DNA from: Chara braunii
Taxonomy: Eukaryota > Streptophyta > Charophyceae > Charales > Characeae
Length of the DNA: 22,692 nt
Direction: 5' to 3'
Assembly: GCA_003427395.1 (NCBI GenBank)
Contig: BFEA01000791.1
Span: 373,642 to 396,333, forward strand
The first letter of the stretch is position 1; each line of letters begins with the position of its first letter. The translations under genes and the position numbers were made by a program. Below are positions 9,223-18,088 of this stretch, piece by piece. The notes beneath the pieces are model-generated. The model made no database searches. It was not told where the DNA came from and worked only from the letters and a program-made list of their open reading frames with translations.

Positions 9223-10046
9223 GTCAGGCCATCCAATCTTATGGAACATGCATGACTCAGCCATTAAGTATACACGAACAGGTTGCACAACTACTTTTCT
9301 CTTCCTTTGGGCAAATGACTAAGCCATTCATCTTAGAAACAATGCTTAGTAACCCTGAACTGTTTAATATCCTAATTGTATATATCTCTCTGAACTTTAA
9401 TCTTCAAGGTGGGCGTAGGACTGAGCCATTCATCTTAGAAACAATGCTTAGCCGGCCCAAATTACCTTCAATTATATTCTTAATTGTACTCTCTTCAACT
9501 CATGATAAGCTATAGCCAGGCCATCCAATATTATGGAACCCATGCCTGACTAGCCTGTTCATAAATAGAATAGTATAAGGTATAGCCAAATTATAATCTT
9601 CTAGGTTCCAGCATGTGTGAGGCATTGGGCCAGACCATCCAATCTTATGGAACATATCTGGTCCTATGCCAGGTTCATTTCTCTCCGATCCACTGTGTGC
9701 GGCATGAGTCCAAAGCCGTCCAATCTTATGGACATGCTTTGTCTTCAGCGAGAATTATCCCCTCAAAATAAAACAGGAAGGGGCTGGGCCGTCCAATCTT
9801 ATGGACTTGCTCAGACCCCTTTGCTAAAAAACAAATGAAACATAACAAACCCCAACTAAAACACGGCAACCAAGCCCTCCAATCTTATGGTACAGGCTTG
9901 ACTCCTGAAAAGTCGACCACAGTCAAACCCTCACAATTCAGAGCAATCAGACCATCCAATCTTATGGAACTTGTCTGATTCTCAATGCAGCTTAAGAAAT
10001 AAGACACAACGGTCAGACCATCCAATCTTATGGAACATGCCTGACC
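9223..10046 (+). repeat. Array of ten stem-loops with constant loop and covarying stems
   Basis: Ten imperfect palindromes lie at 9223-9256, 9318-9350, 9421-9451, 9513-9552, 9621-9670, 9711-9741, 9778-9821, 9871-9900, 9941-9983 and 10011-10046, spaced 67-108 bp start to start. Eight share an apical sequence close to CCATCCAATCTTATGG; units 2 and 3 share CCATTCATCTTAG. The outer arms differ but remain complementary: ACTAAGC with GCTTAGT, CAAAGC with GCTTTG, CAAGC with GCTTG, AATCAGAC with GTCTGATT, AAGGGG with CCCCTT. An unpaired C recurs between outer and inner stem. Unit 8 changes both sides of the inner pair (CAT/ATG to CCT/AGG), a compensatory change. G-T oppositions favour pairing of plus-strand RNA in units 3, 5, 6 and 7, and of minus-strand RNA in units 4 and 10, so the strand is only weakly indicated. 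Sequence between units is unrelated. Confidence 0.85.
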
Positions 10047-10689
10047 CCATAGGACCCTGCCAAACTTAAGCAAAACCACCTTTCAGCCACCCTTCCCCCA
10101 GATGCAATTCCCCTTTATCCACAATCTGCCTTCAGGCAATCAACAAAGCTGAAACTGAGATTGCAAAGACATTCCTTTACTTAGTCTGACTTGTATCCTG
10201 AAAGTCAAACTGAAGCCGCAGTAGGGGTACATGCAACAGGCTTAGCCAACTATAGAAAGATGTACAGATAGGGGTTATACCAGGGTATATAGAGGGAAAG
10301 CAGCAATTACCTTTCAATTCCCTGCCTCCAGAGCCTCGCCTAGGCTCCGACAGGGCTCCCGCAATCGGTGGGATGACTCCCCACAGACTCTTGCGGCGGT
10401 CCTACGGGTTGCAATCCCGCTTGCCGCCTTCCTCTCAGAACCACAGACTAGACTTAGAGTAAGAGGGGCGGGAGGAGAAAGTTTGAGTCGCTCAGATCCA
10501 AGGAGGGTGCTCTCATACTCGCAGGAGAGGGCCTTGGTTCCTTGACTCGCCTGAGGGCCCCGCAATGGCGGCCAATGCAACAGCTTGGTCAAGCTTGAAG
10601 TCAAACCGCTGAACCGTTCACCTGGCGACCTTCCAGTTCGCAGCACTAACCTCCCTTCCCAGGCTCAGTCACTCCTCTACATTCAACAG
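10047..10689. other. Gene-free interval after the hairpin array
   Basis: No protein-like ORF is seen. A minus-strand open frame of 110 codons (10646-10314) is rich in arginine, serine and glycine and looks non-coding. No further copies of the array motif are seen. Confidence 0.4.
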
Positions 10690-10930
10690 TCGGTGCCCAG
10701 CGGGCTGTAACAGTCAGCAACAACCGCGGCGGTATGCAGCCATATGCAGTATGCCTTAACCAACAGTTAGCAGCAACAATAGTTGTTGTCAACAGTCGGC
10801 CACAACTTGTGCACAACCAGCAAAACAGCAGTTGTGCACAGTCAAAGAAACAACAACTACTACAGTGACCCCAACAGCAGCTATAACCACAACTTCACTA
10901 ACCAAGCGCAACCTTGTTCTCCTCTACAAA
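10690..10930. repeat. CAA/CAG-rich low-complexity stretch
   Basis: CAACAGT, CAGCAAC and CAACAAC words alternate through this stretch, with two GTTGTGCAC/TTGTGCACAA palindromic phrases at about 10805 and 10833. It is simple-sequence expansion rather than a coding region: stops occur in all frames. Confidence 0.6.
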
Positions 10931-12720
10931 CCCAAACACCACAGCAAAGAAGCTAAAAAATAACTCGTAACAGTCAACGACAGCCAGCACCAGTCCATGT
11001 CAGCGGAAGATTACACGGGACCCAGCGACGTTGAACGTCCTTAGCAAAGAGGAGTGCCGCACTCTGCAGCAGACGGTAACGACCAGTGATCAGCTGTAAC
11101 AAATCGGCCTCCGCTGTACTTCTCCCGTAAGACGGGCATAATCGAATGAACCTTCAAGCTGGATCTGGCCAGATACAGCGCCGCCAAGGGTAGAGCTGCG
11201 GTGACTTTTATCGGTCAGATAGTTCGTGCTCCCCTCCTTCATGTCCCTGCCCGTACCACACATCTTTCCTCTAATGAACCTGGCCGACCCCTCGGCCAGG
11301 CGAACTCATTGTCGTGGCCAGTCCCATCAGTCCAACGCTGCGCGAATAGCCCCCCCTTCCGGGCAGCACATGCCAGGTAAGTATCCTAGTCCATGCTATC
11401 CCCCTCTCACTAGCCTCCACCACTAACACGAGCAAGGCTGGGATGTATCTCCCGCAAGATCTTAGAAAGGTTCATCGTCCTATGTAAAGGTAAGTGTTTC
11501 CTCCCCACGCACAGTTCCTATCTGTCATATCTCAGAGCCTAACTACTAACACANAAACTAAACTCATCATCTAACTCGCAACTACCAGAAACTCCCGAAC
11601 GATCCTTCCCTCTCNCGTTTCCGCCANGAGGNGGGTGAGCTCGACACCTTCTCTTCCCCTACTTCTCCATAGCTCCGCGCGGCCATGTTTCATGCTAACT
11701 TCTCTTCCACTGACTCTCCTCCTAAACTAACCGCGCCATCGAACTCGCCCTATCAAAAGACCCCTACCTCGATCTTTATCCCACTTGATTCCATCCAGAA
11801 TCGGGTGAAATCTCAGTCTTCCACTCCTCGCTTTTCCTCCTCCCGCCATAGCCCGCGCACGTCTTTTTCCTCTATCTCCTCCCACATCACTCCTCTTGCT
11901 AATCCGCCTCCACCATTTGAATCGCCTCACCTCTAAGCTCCAGTCCAGACTTCTTCCCTACCTAATCTTGTCGAGATCCGCGCATGCCGTCTTTCTCCCG
12001 CTGCGCCTCGCCTGCCTCCCCGCCATCTCCAGCCTTTTCCTTTATCGAATGTACCCGGTGCGAATTCACGCCCGGGTCCATTCTTCCCCCCCTTTACACT
12101 TGCTGCTGTGTTCCTCAGCCCGACAACACCTTGAACGATAGGCCGGATCGACTCCTTCTATTGCACACACACCTAGTGTCAATCCCCGTCCCGATTCGTT
12201 TCTTCTTCTGCCCACCTCTCACCGCTGCACAGTACAACCGCCCGGCCGGTCTCCGCCCTTCGCTACTGAACGCACCCGGCGCCTCCCTCAGTCCCGATTC
12301 ACTCGCTGTCCCCTCTGCCTAGTGCCCCGTCGCCCCACAATCCGTCTTGCCCCGCATACACCCGTACCTTTCCCCCATCGCCGAGTGCACCCGGATGGGA
12401 CCCCGTCCAGGTTCCTCCCCTTCTCCTGCTAACCCCGCTCCTCCCTACTGCCGCGCCCTTCTTACCACCGCACGCACCCACTCCCTGCTGCTCTGCCCTC
12501 GCTGCCTTGCTGCGCTGGTCCAGCGTCCGTCCCCCGCAGCACTCCACTTTTCTCCATACGTATCCGGCGCTTTTTTGCGCCCGGTTTCACCCTCTTCTTC
12601 CCACTACCTACCTACTCCGGCCGCAGTTGACGTCCCGACTACACAGCCCGAAGGGCTACCGAACGATGAACAAAAGCATTCGGCCGTCGGGCCGACCTCC
12701 TTTTATACCGGCCGCCCCTC
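10931..12720. other. C- and T-rich non-coding stretch
   Basis: The plus strand is strongly pyrimidine-rich from about 11580 to 12640. It contains several ORFs of 60-140 codons, dominated by serine, proline and leucine, that look like by-products of base composition. A phrase GARTGYACCCGG recurs with variation near 12048, 12266 and 12384. Ambiguous bases occur near 11554 and 11615-11632. Strong 5' splice-site-like words lie at 11376 (GGTAAGTAT) and 11489 (GGTAAGTG). Confidence 0.4.
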
Positions 12721-12782
12721 TGCAGGGACAGTGCTAATCTTCTCTGTATCTTTCCAATTTTAACAGATGTCCCGAAGGACAC
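12721..12782 (-). pseudogene. U6 snRNA-like fragment (5' stem-loop to start of ISL)
   Basis: The minus strand reads a TGTCC-TTCG-GGACA 5' stem-loop, then TAAAATTGGAA, GATACAGAGAAGATTAGC and CCCTGC. These are the order and spacing of U6 spliceosomal RNA: the ACAGAGA box (12747-12741) and the AGC catalytic triad (12735-12733) are intact. Compared with plant U6 from memory, about 44 of 50 bases agree from GACATC to CCCTGC. After CCCTGC the sequence departs, so the 3' half of the internal stem-loop, the 3' domain and the terminator T-run are missing. Upstream I see no plant USE or TATA box at the expected distance. I read it as a truncated U6 pseudogene. It lies on the far side of, and in the same orientation as, the LTR at 13879-13040. 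Confidence 0.8.
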
Positions 12783-13039
12783 AGCCCGGGCCCAAGGCAG
12801 ACCAAACTGGGCTCGAGCTGAGGCCAGTGTTTCAAAAGTCCAAGAGTACACCGCCAAGCTAGGCCCATAGGTTCCAGCGCCAGCCGCAGTACCGCGTCCT
12901 GTCATGGAACGTAGCGAGGAAAAACAAAGATGTAAGAGGGGAGTAGAGACAAAAGGGAATAACTTCGGCGCAGTCACTAAAACAGTTTGTACTTGCACTC
13001 CAGGCAATCCCGTAAATACAACACACCCCCACGAGACCC

Positions 13040-13879
13040 CATCGCAGTCTAGCGTCTTGAAACGAGGCGTGATAGCAAAGGGACCCAGAATAATAAACAA
13101 AAGGGAAAATAAAATAAAATAACGGTGACATCGGGGAACCGTGGGATCGCTGGCACCTTGCCAGCCCCGCGGATTGGGCCCGCCTCCGCACCCATAAGCA
13201 AAACCGAGGGGGATAGCCCCACAGGGCCCTCAACCCCTCAGGCTTTCGCTCCACGCTACTCCGCTGCCGCCGCGCCAACGTTCGCTGGCTTCGATCCCCG
13301 AACCTTCATAGTAACAGTCCGTTGTCGTAACCTATAGGGCTATGCCCAAGCCTAAGACCAACGCCCGCAGAATACCATACAAGGCAGTGCGGCGCGGGGC
13401 TTTGGGCCGACAAACCAGCTGCGCGGCTCTCAGCGCCCACGCCGGCTTGATCATACCGTGCCATAATTGCCCCACGCGCCATCCTACGACACCCTGCTCA
13501 CCACACGAAGTCGCGCCGTCGTTGCCGATGTCGTCGTCGGGGTCGATCTCCGCACGCGCGCTCGACCTGGTCGAGCGTAGCCTATTGAAAGAAAATATCC
13601 CTAGTTCCTGCTTAATCAGAAATAAATAGGTATTAATAATATCATTAAACAAAACAACCGACGCCCGTGCCGGCTCTATAGTCAACAACAGAAAAGAATC
13701 ACGCGCGCCTTAAACCCGTGCGCCCACGCACTCTCTATTGTCGTCAACCACCCGGTCAACGTAACTCTCAGAAGCAGCCGCGCCTCACGCGGCATACTTA
13801 ACTTTTAGGCCAAACTCATTTCTTCTGTCATTTGCAAAAAACCAGGGCGGATACCCTTGCAAGGGTATTCGCGCCGACA
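13040..13879 (-). mobile_element. 3' LTR of the chromovirus (LTR copy 2)
   Basis: This repeats 127-968 in direct orientation. The minus strand starts TGTCGGCGCG at 13879, directly after a TGAGGGGG purine tract, with Pol upstream on the same strand. Position, orientation and the PPT fit a 3' LTR. The other copy is cut by the window at the equivalent of about 13122, so the true LTR end cannot be found by comparison. The LTR may run past 13040 towards the U6-like fragment. It contains one copy of the 208-bp unit that is duplicated at 1-334. Confidence 0.65.
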
Positions 13880-13887
13880 CCCCCTCA
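13880..13887 (-). promoter_or_regulatory. Polypurine tract
   Basis: The minus strand reads TGAGGGGG immediately before the LTR start TGTCGG. In LTR retrotransposons such a tract primes plus-strand DNA synthesis and abuts the 3' LTR. It is short, but its placement is exact. Confidence 0.55.
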
Positions 13888-14324
13888 GCAGGTATGGTCT
13901 CCGCCTCACCTCCTACCTACGGCTCTACACCTTAGCACAACGCTCTGCCGCACTGCTCCAGCATAGTGTTGCCCAGGAAGTGAGCTACTCGAACTGTGTG
14001 TCTGCCCTGGCCTGGCCCAGCTATAAGTAGTGCTGGGCCTCGCTGGTGTGCCTCTGGTCTTGGCCTGAAACGCCCTGCCTGGGTCCCTACCAGAGGTCCA
14101 GGCCCTCCCTGCTGATGCGGCAGGGAGTGTTCGCTACTGGACAAACGAACCTGGCCCGAAAGGGCCTGACTTCGAACGAAGAAGGCCCAAAACGTGGCCT
14201 TTGTCCAAAGAGACCAAAAGTCTGTTCGGACGAACTGCAAGTCCGAAACGACGCCTGAAAAAACAAAAATAGGACAGCAAATAAATAAATAAATGAATGC
14301 TGCCTCAATTCGAATCATGCGGCC
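13888..14324 (-). other. Chromovirus 3' untranslated region
   Basis: This lies between the chromodomain frame and the PPT. It has no convincing ORF. It includes a TTTA microsatellite (about 14277-14296 on the minus strand) and several complementary GGCC/CCTGG words. No further genes are seen. Confidence 0.45.
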
Positions 14325-14723
14325 CTAAGGCGGGCAGTGGGCCTCCAGGTTGCATGTCCGAAGGGTGTGCGGGCTGGGGGCCCCCAACAACTGTCGGGCC
14401 ACCAAATTAGAGCCCGTGTGCAGGCTCAGCTTGTAACCCCCCCCTCTCCTTATGAAGTCAAGCCGGGTCGAGGGCGAAGGTGAAACCTGGACGCAGGTAC
14501 GGCGTGGAGCTGAAGGTGCTGGCTTGCCTTGTTGTTTGTGTTCGTAACGTGTGAGGACATAGGGAGCTGTAGCCTGAAGCTCCGTACGGGTCAACCAATG
14601 GTCAGCCTTCTGGCTACAATAGGAAAAGTGTACTAAGTACTTCATCGGATTGGTGCCGCGCCGCTGCGAAATGATGTCACTAATCTCCTGAAAACCGTCC
14701 ATGGAGGCTGGGTCCTGCGATCG
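14325..14723 (-). pseudogene. Chromodomain at Pol C-terminus
   Basis: After a TGA (14726-14724), and in the same frame as the integrase C-terminal domain, comes a region beginning GFQEISDIISQRR. It continues with MKYLVHFSYCSQKADHWLTR and ends ELQATAPYVLTRYE. The order E-x-I-x-x-I-x-x-R, YLVHF, an aromatic W, and a closing helix that ends in a tyrosine is that of a chromodomain (about 50 residues). Chromodomains of chromoviruses bind modified histones and steer integration into heterochromatin. The single in-frame stop would remove it from Pol unless read through. The remaining frame down to 14325 is a non-conserved tail. Confidence 0.7.
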
Positions 14724-15549
14724 TCACCCGGGAAAATTGTCGCGTTCCACGGAAACGAAAAGAGTCAACTTTGAACAATGAAAGACCGGGTGGACGGGCA
14801 AGTGGGCAAACACCTGAATGACAAATGAAGGTCCTCTGGGTGCATCACCAACGGGTGCTACAATGCGCCAAGGCCCCATCCATTTTGGAATGAGCTTGCG
14901 AGGGATATCTTTTTCGAGGTTGAATTCCACGACGAAGATCCAAACAAGGTCACCTACGCAGAACAGACAAGGAAGACGCTGGCGATTGGCCTGACGGCTC
15001 TTGCGCTGCTGCGTCTTCGACATCTGGTTGCGTGCCTTAGCAAGGAGTTCTTGCATCCATCGAGTGAAGACAAGGTGGTCGTCGTTCTCGGTCGTCCGTG
15101 GGATGATGGTGTCCAACGTCGAGCTCAAAGGGCGAAATCCCGATAGGCGGATTAATGGACGAGTTGTAACTAAACTCGACGTCCGACAGCCTCTCAACCC
15201 AATCTTTTTGGTCGGGACGAATGAGAGTACGAAGAAGAACCTGTGCGGTTCAAGTTTGATGCGCCCTCTCTGTGTGGAGTCGAGCTCGGCTTGAGATATG
15301 AGCCCCATCATTTGATGAAAGCCACCCAAAAGTCAAACATGAACTGAGTGTCGCAATCACAAACAATCTCCTTGGGGTAACCCTTGGTACGAATCGAACC
15401 GGAATAAAGAACCTCGACCAACTCTGGTGCCTTGGCATGATAACGACAAGGCAAAAACATGGCGAACTAGGTGAGTCGATCCACCACCATGAGAATCGCA
15501 TCCATACCGGTCTTATGCTTGGGAAATGACCCGGTGATGTCCATGGCAA
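14724..15549 (-). pseudogene. Integrase core and C-terminal domain, broken
   Basis: The catalytic core starts at about 15544 (MDITGSFPKHKTGMDAI), meets an in-frame TAG at 15469-15467, then continues with YPKEIVCDCDTQF and a second stop. The first two aspartates of the DDE triad can be placed (the MDITG and CDCDTQF contexts). The region of the third residue is scrambled by a frameshift near 15290, and the glutamate is not seen. The frame then passes through a tail matching YNSS…PPIGISPFEL-type sequence in another register. From about 15170 to 14727 it reads the integrase C-terminal GPY/F-like domain (PKWMGPWRIVAPVGDAPRGP, VFHCSKLTLF). Integrase inserts the DNA copy into the chromosome. This one cannot be functional. 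Confidence 0.75.
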
Positions 15550-15583
15550 TTGATTCCCGTCGTCGTGAAGGGGTTAGTAATGG

Positions 15584-16066
15584 TCACAACTCACCGAACG
15601 GACGATGATTGCGGGATTTGCAACGTCGACAAACCTCGCATGACTCACAATAGCGTGTGATGTCGCCGAGAAGGCTGAGCCACGAAAAATGCTCGTGAAG
15701 TCGGCCAATCGTTCGATTGACTCGGAAGTGTCCAGTGGCGGGAGCATTGCGGAACTCGCCAAGAAGCCGCATACGCAAGTGTGGATCGCTTGGACCGCAA
15801 GAAGATCCTTGCCCTGAGAGTGAACTAGCAAATAGCCCTCTTGGATCCGATAATGCGATGGCGCCGAATTTGGAGAAGAGCAATTTGCGTACTTGTCGCG
15901 AAACTCGGGGTCCCGTGGCTGAAGCTGTCCCGCAAGTTGTTGTCAACCTTGAACGTCGAGTAGACCGCGGTACAAAGGTCAGGGCATCGTGAAAGAGCAT
16001 TCGCAAAACTGTTTGACTTTCTCGAAATGTGATCGGGGAAAAAGTCAAACTGGTCAATTCGTCCAA
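15584..16066 (-). pseudogene. Integrase zinc-binding domain and linker from RNase H
   Basis: The C-terminal third of this frame contains an HHCC zinc finger: TGHFRVNRTIGRLHEHF followed by CESCEVCRRC. This is the N-terminal domain of Ty3/Gypsy integrase. It is preceded by HLRMRLLGEFRNAP, the usual connection. The front part of the frame (towards 16066) is out of register. The linker after RNase H is instead readable in another frame (FANALSRCPDLCTAVYSTF). At least one frameshift therefore lies near 15900. Confidence 0.75.
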
Positions 16067-16452
16067 CGGGCGATGGTACTATTAACCGTGTCTTGGGTCT
16101 TGTAAAAGACCAACGGATTGTTATCCGTTACCCATCGGAATTGACTTCGACCAAGAAGAAAATGCCGCGCGTGTACAAACGCCAATAACTCCTTTCGTGC
16201 GTCGTGAATTGAATGCACGGTGGACATCTTCTTACGACAGTACTCGACCGCTTGCCAGTCCACGTCGTCGTGTTGCTCGAGGACAACACCAATGCCATAG
16301 CCGGACGCATCGGTAATGATGCGAGTCGGCAAAGGTGGGTCATAGATGCATAAAACCTCGGCGGATAGCAAGGCGGCTTTGAGGGCCGAAAAGGAAGCCC
16401 GCGCATCATCTCCGAAGTCGAACGACCGATCCTTGTATTGAAGCTTGATCAA
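16054..16452 (-). pseudogene. RNase H domain of Pol
   Basis: The frame reads FDFGDDARASFSALKAALLS, then TDASGYGIGVVLEQHDD, ARKELLAFVHARHFLLGRSQ and TDNNPLVFYKTQD, ending STIARWTN. These are the RT-RNase H connection and the RNase H core with its acidic residues: Asp in TDAS, Glu in RKELLA, Asp in TDNN. It degrades the RNA strand during reverse transcription. This is the best preserved domain of the element. The stretch between it and RT (16453-16585) carries at least two stop codons in the expected frame. Confidence 0.85.
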
Positions 16453-16585
16453 ATTAGCCGCGATCTTCGAATAGCCTTTGATAAATCGTTAATAGTAGCC
16501 GACTAGGCCAAAAAACGAATGGACATCTGTAACGTTCTTTAGCTCCGACCACTCTTAGATGACTTGAATCTTGTCCGATAATGGA

Positions 16586-17203
16586 TTAATGCCTTCCGGT
16601 GTGACAAAATGACCGAAATAACTCTTGACGCACGAATTCACACTTGTCGCGGTTGACTTTGTACTTGGCGCGACGGACTTTCTTCAACACACGTCGAAGA
16701 TGCTCGAGATGGTTTTTCAAGGTCCGTTTATAGACGAGAATGGCATCGAAGTAGACCAGCACAAACCGGTCCAGCATCGCACGAAACTCGTTGGTCACTG
16801 CCGCTTGAGAGGTCGTCGGGGCATTGGTGAGGCCAGAAGGCATGACAACCCACTCAAAATGCTCATACCACGTCTTAAACGTGGATTTGTAGCGATCTTG
16901 CGGGCGTATCGAAATCTTCTGATAGCCCAACTTCAAGTCCAATTTCGAATAGTACTTCACGCCGCCCAAACACTCAAGAAGATCGTCAATACGAGGAAGT
17001 GGCCACATATTCTTGACGGTTTGCGCGTTGAGCTTGCGATGGTCAATGCACAAGCGAAGATCCTTGTTCTTCTTTCGTACGAAGACAATTGGCGTACCAT
17101 ATGGTTAGGTACTAGGGAGGATCCAACCCTTGTCCAACCCTTGTCCAACAAGTCATCGAGCTGCGTGCGGAGAACTGCGAGCTCTTCCTCGCTCATGCAA
17201 TAG
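16586..17203 (-). pseudogene. Reverse transcriptase domain of Pol, active site mutated
   Basis: Frame 17475-16957 reads TVVPPKGCIYCMSEEELAVL and LDDLLDKGW. After a frame change, a TAA and a PYGTPIVFVRKKNKDLR stretch, frame 17053-16586 gives CIDHRKLNAQTVKNMWPLPR, YYSKLDLKLGYQKI, FEWVVMPSGLTNAPTT and VLVYFDAILVYKRT. These are RT blocks 1-5 in order. The catalytic YxDD motif is YFDA: the second aspartate codon is GCC at 16744-16742, one base from GAC. A 12-base duplication (GACAAGGGTTG type, about 17129-17152) lies near the frame break. The enzyme would copy element RNA into DNA. This copy is dead on three counts. Confidence 0.85.
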
Positions 17204-17444
17204 ATGCAACCTTTTGGCGGCACGACAGTGGCGTCAAGGATGATCTCATGGGAGATCGGCGGATCCGGCACCACGCCGGTAGGAGACTCGAAGACGTCGC
17301 CGAACTCGTCAAGCAACCATACCACGCAGAGGTCCGAAGACAAACCCGTAGGTGAAGTTTCGGTCTCCGCGACGGTCCGAAGAAAACAAAGACCTATCTT
17401 GTCGGTCCGCTCGTAAGCACAATTGGACGGAAAAGACTTGGCCG

Positions 17445-17875
17445 TCACAACTTGGCACCAGATCGAAGGGTGCAAAAGAGGAATAGTGTAAGTGTCCGCC
17501 GATGGAAGTTGACCGTGTGGTCAGCACTTGCGAGCCAAGGCATCCCCAAAATGATGTCGAAGTCTGTGTCTAAGACGTCAAACATGACCGTCCACATGCA
17601 TGTGGTGCGAAATAAACTGATACTGCTTCGATGTAGCGATCCAGAAGTTGTTGCTTTCGACCGTCCGCCATCTTGACCGCCGTAGAATGTGGCTTCTTCC
17701 GAACTTGTGCGCCAAGGTCGGGCCCTTGAATAAAGGACTGGCTCATGAAGAACCACTTGAAGACGACGAAATGTCGCCGCTTCCGGATGGAGATGAAATT
17801 GCGCACACACCTTGTCCTTGAGCTAGAGAACCTAGCGATGGAACAAGCCGGGCAGCATAGTCCTCAATAGAATAA
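17445..17875 (-). pseudogene. Gag-Pol linker and aspartic protease remnant
   Basis: The first part is readable from about 17862 (IEDYAARLVPSLGSLAQGQG, followed by a serine-rich stretch). The retropepsin-like region then spans two frames: VKMADGRKQQLLDRYIEAVS and VYFAPHAC in one, then FDVLDTDFDIILGMPWLASA and DHTVNFHRRT in the next, with a one-base frameshift near 17600. The ILGMPWL block is the conserved C-terminal part of Ty3/Gypsy proteases. The catalytic D[ST]G expected before NFIS is not visible, so the active site is lost. The protease would cleave Gag-Pol. Confidence 0.75.
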
Positions 17876-18088
17876 ACAAGATGATTTACGACTTCCGCAT
17901 ATGCCTCGTCCCACCCCTACGCGCCACCATCCAACTTCCAGCGTTCCCACACAGTCTTCCCGTTTGCCAACCATTCCAATCATCCACCCCACTCGCCCAT
18001 ACCCCTGATCAAACCCCAAAAAACACCGGCAAGAAAAGAAGAGGGGAGGGTGGGGAAAGGGGGGAAAAGACGGCCCCTTCTCACTTAC
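17876..18088. other. Purine tract with G-quadruplex pattern
   Basis: Positions 18031-18070 on the plus strand are purines apart from one T. Within them GGGG-A-GGG-T-GGGG-AAA-GGGGGG (18043-18064) meets the standard four-run G-quadruplex pattern. It lies just downstream of the stop of the asparagine-rich ORF (minus strand), so it would be C-rich 3' UTR in that transcript. No gene is seen here. Confidence 0.55.

Noticed and set aside
9223-10046. CRISPR array.
   Set aside because: The repeats are palindromic with variable arms and irregular spacing, and the context is a eukaryotic retroelement-rich region without cas genes.
11371-11384. Possible U1 snRNA 5' end on the minus strand (ATACTTACCTGGCA).
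   Set aside because: Agreement stops after 12-14 bases, with no stem-loop I sequence following. A strong 5' splice-site word on the plus strand explains it equally well.
11685-12763. Series of plus-strand ORFs rich in Ser, Pro and Leu.
   Set aside because: Pyrimidine-rich DNA gives such frames by composition; no motif or homologous pattern was recognised.
12768-13879. LTR of 1112 bp bounded by TGTCGG and GGGACA.
   Set aside because: The GGGACA end falls inside the U6 5' stem-loop, so the TGTC/GACA match is better explained by that hairpin. The LTR end stays unresolved.
127-13879. One LTR element of about 13 kb spanning both direct repeats.
   Set aside because: No PBS or PPT is found at the inner edges (969 or below 13040), whereas a PPT is found outside copy 2 at 13880-13887, so copy 2 is better explained as the 3' LTR of the element to its right.
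14428-14440. AGCTTGTAACCC, shared with plant 7SL RNA.
   Set aside because: Only 12 bases agree and the flanks do not; it lies inside the frame after the chromodomain.
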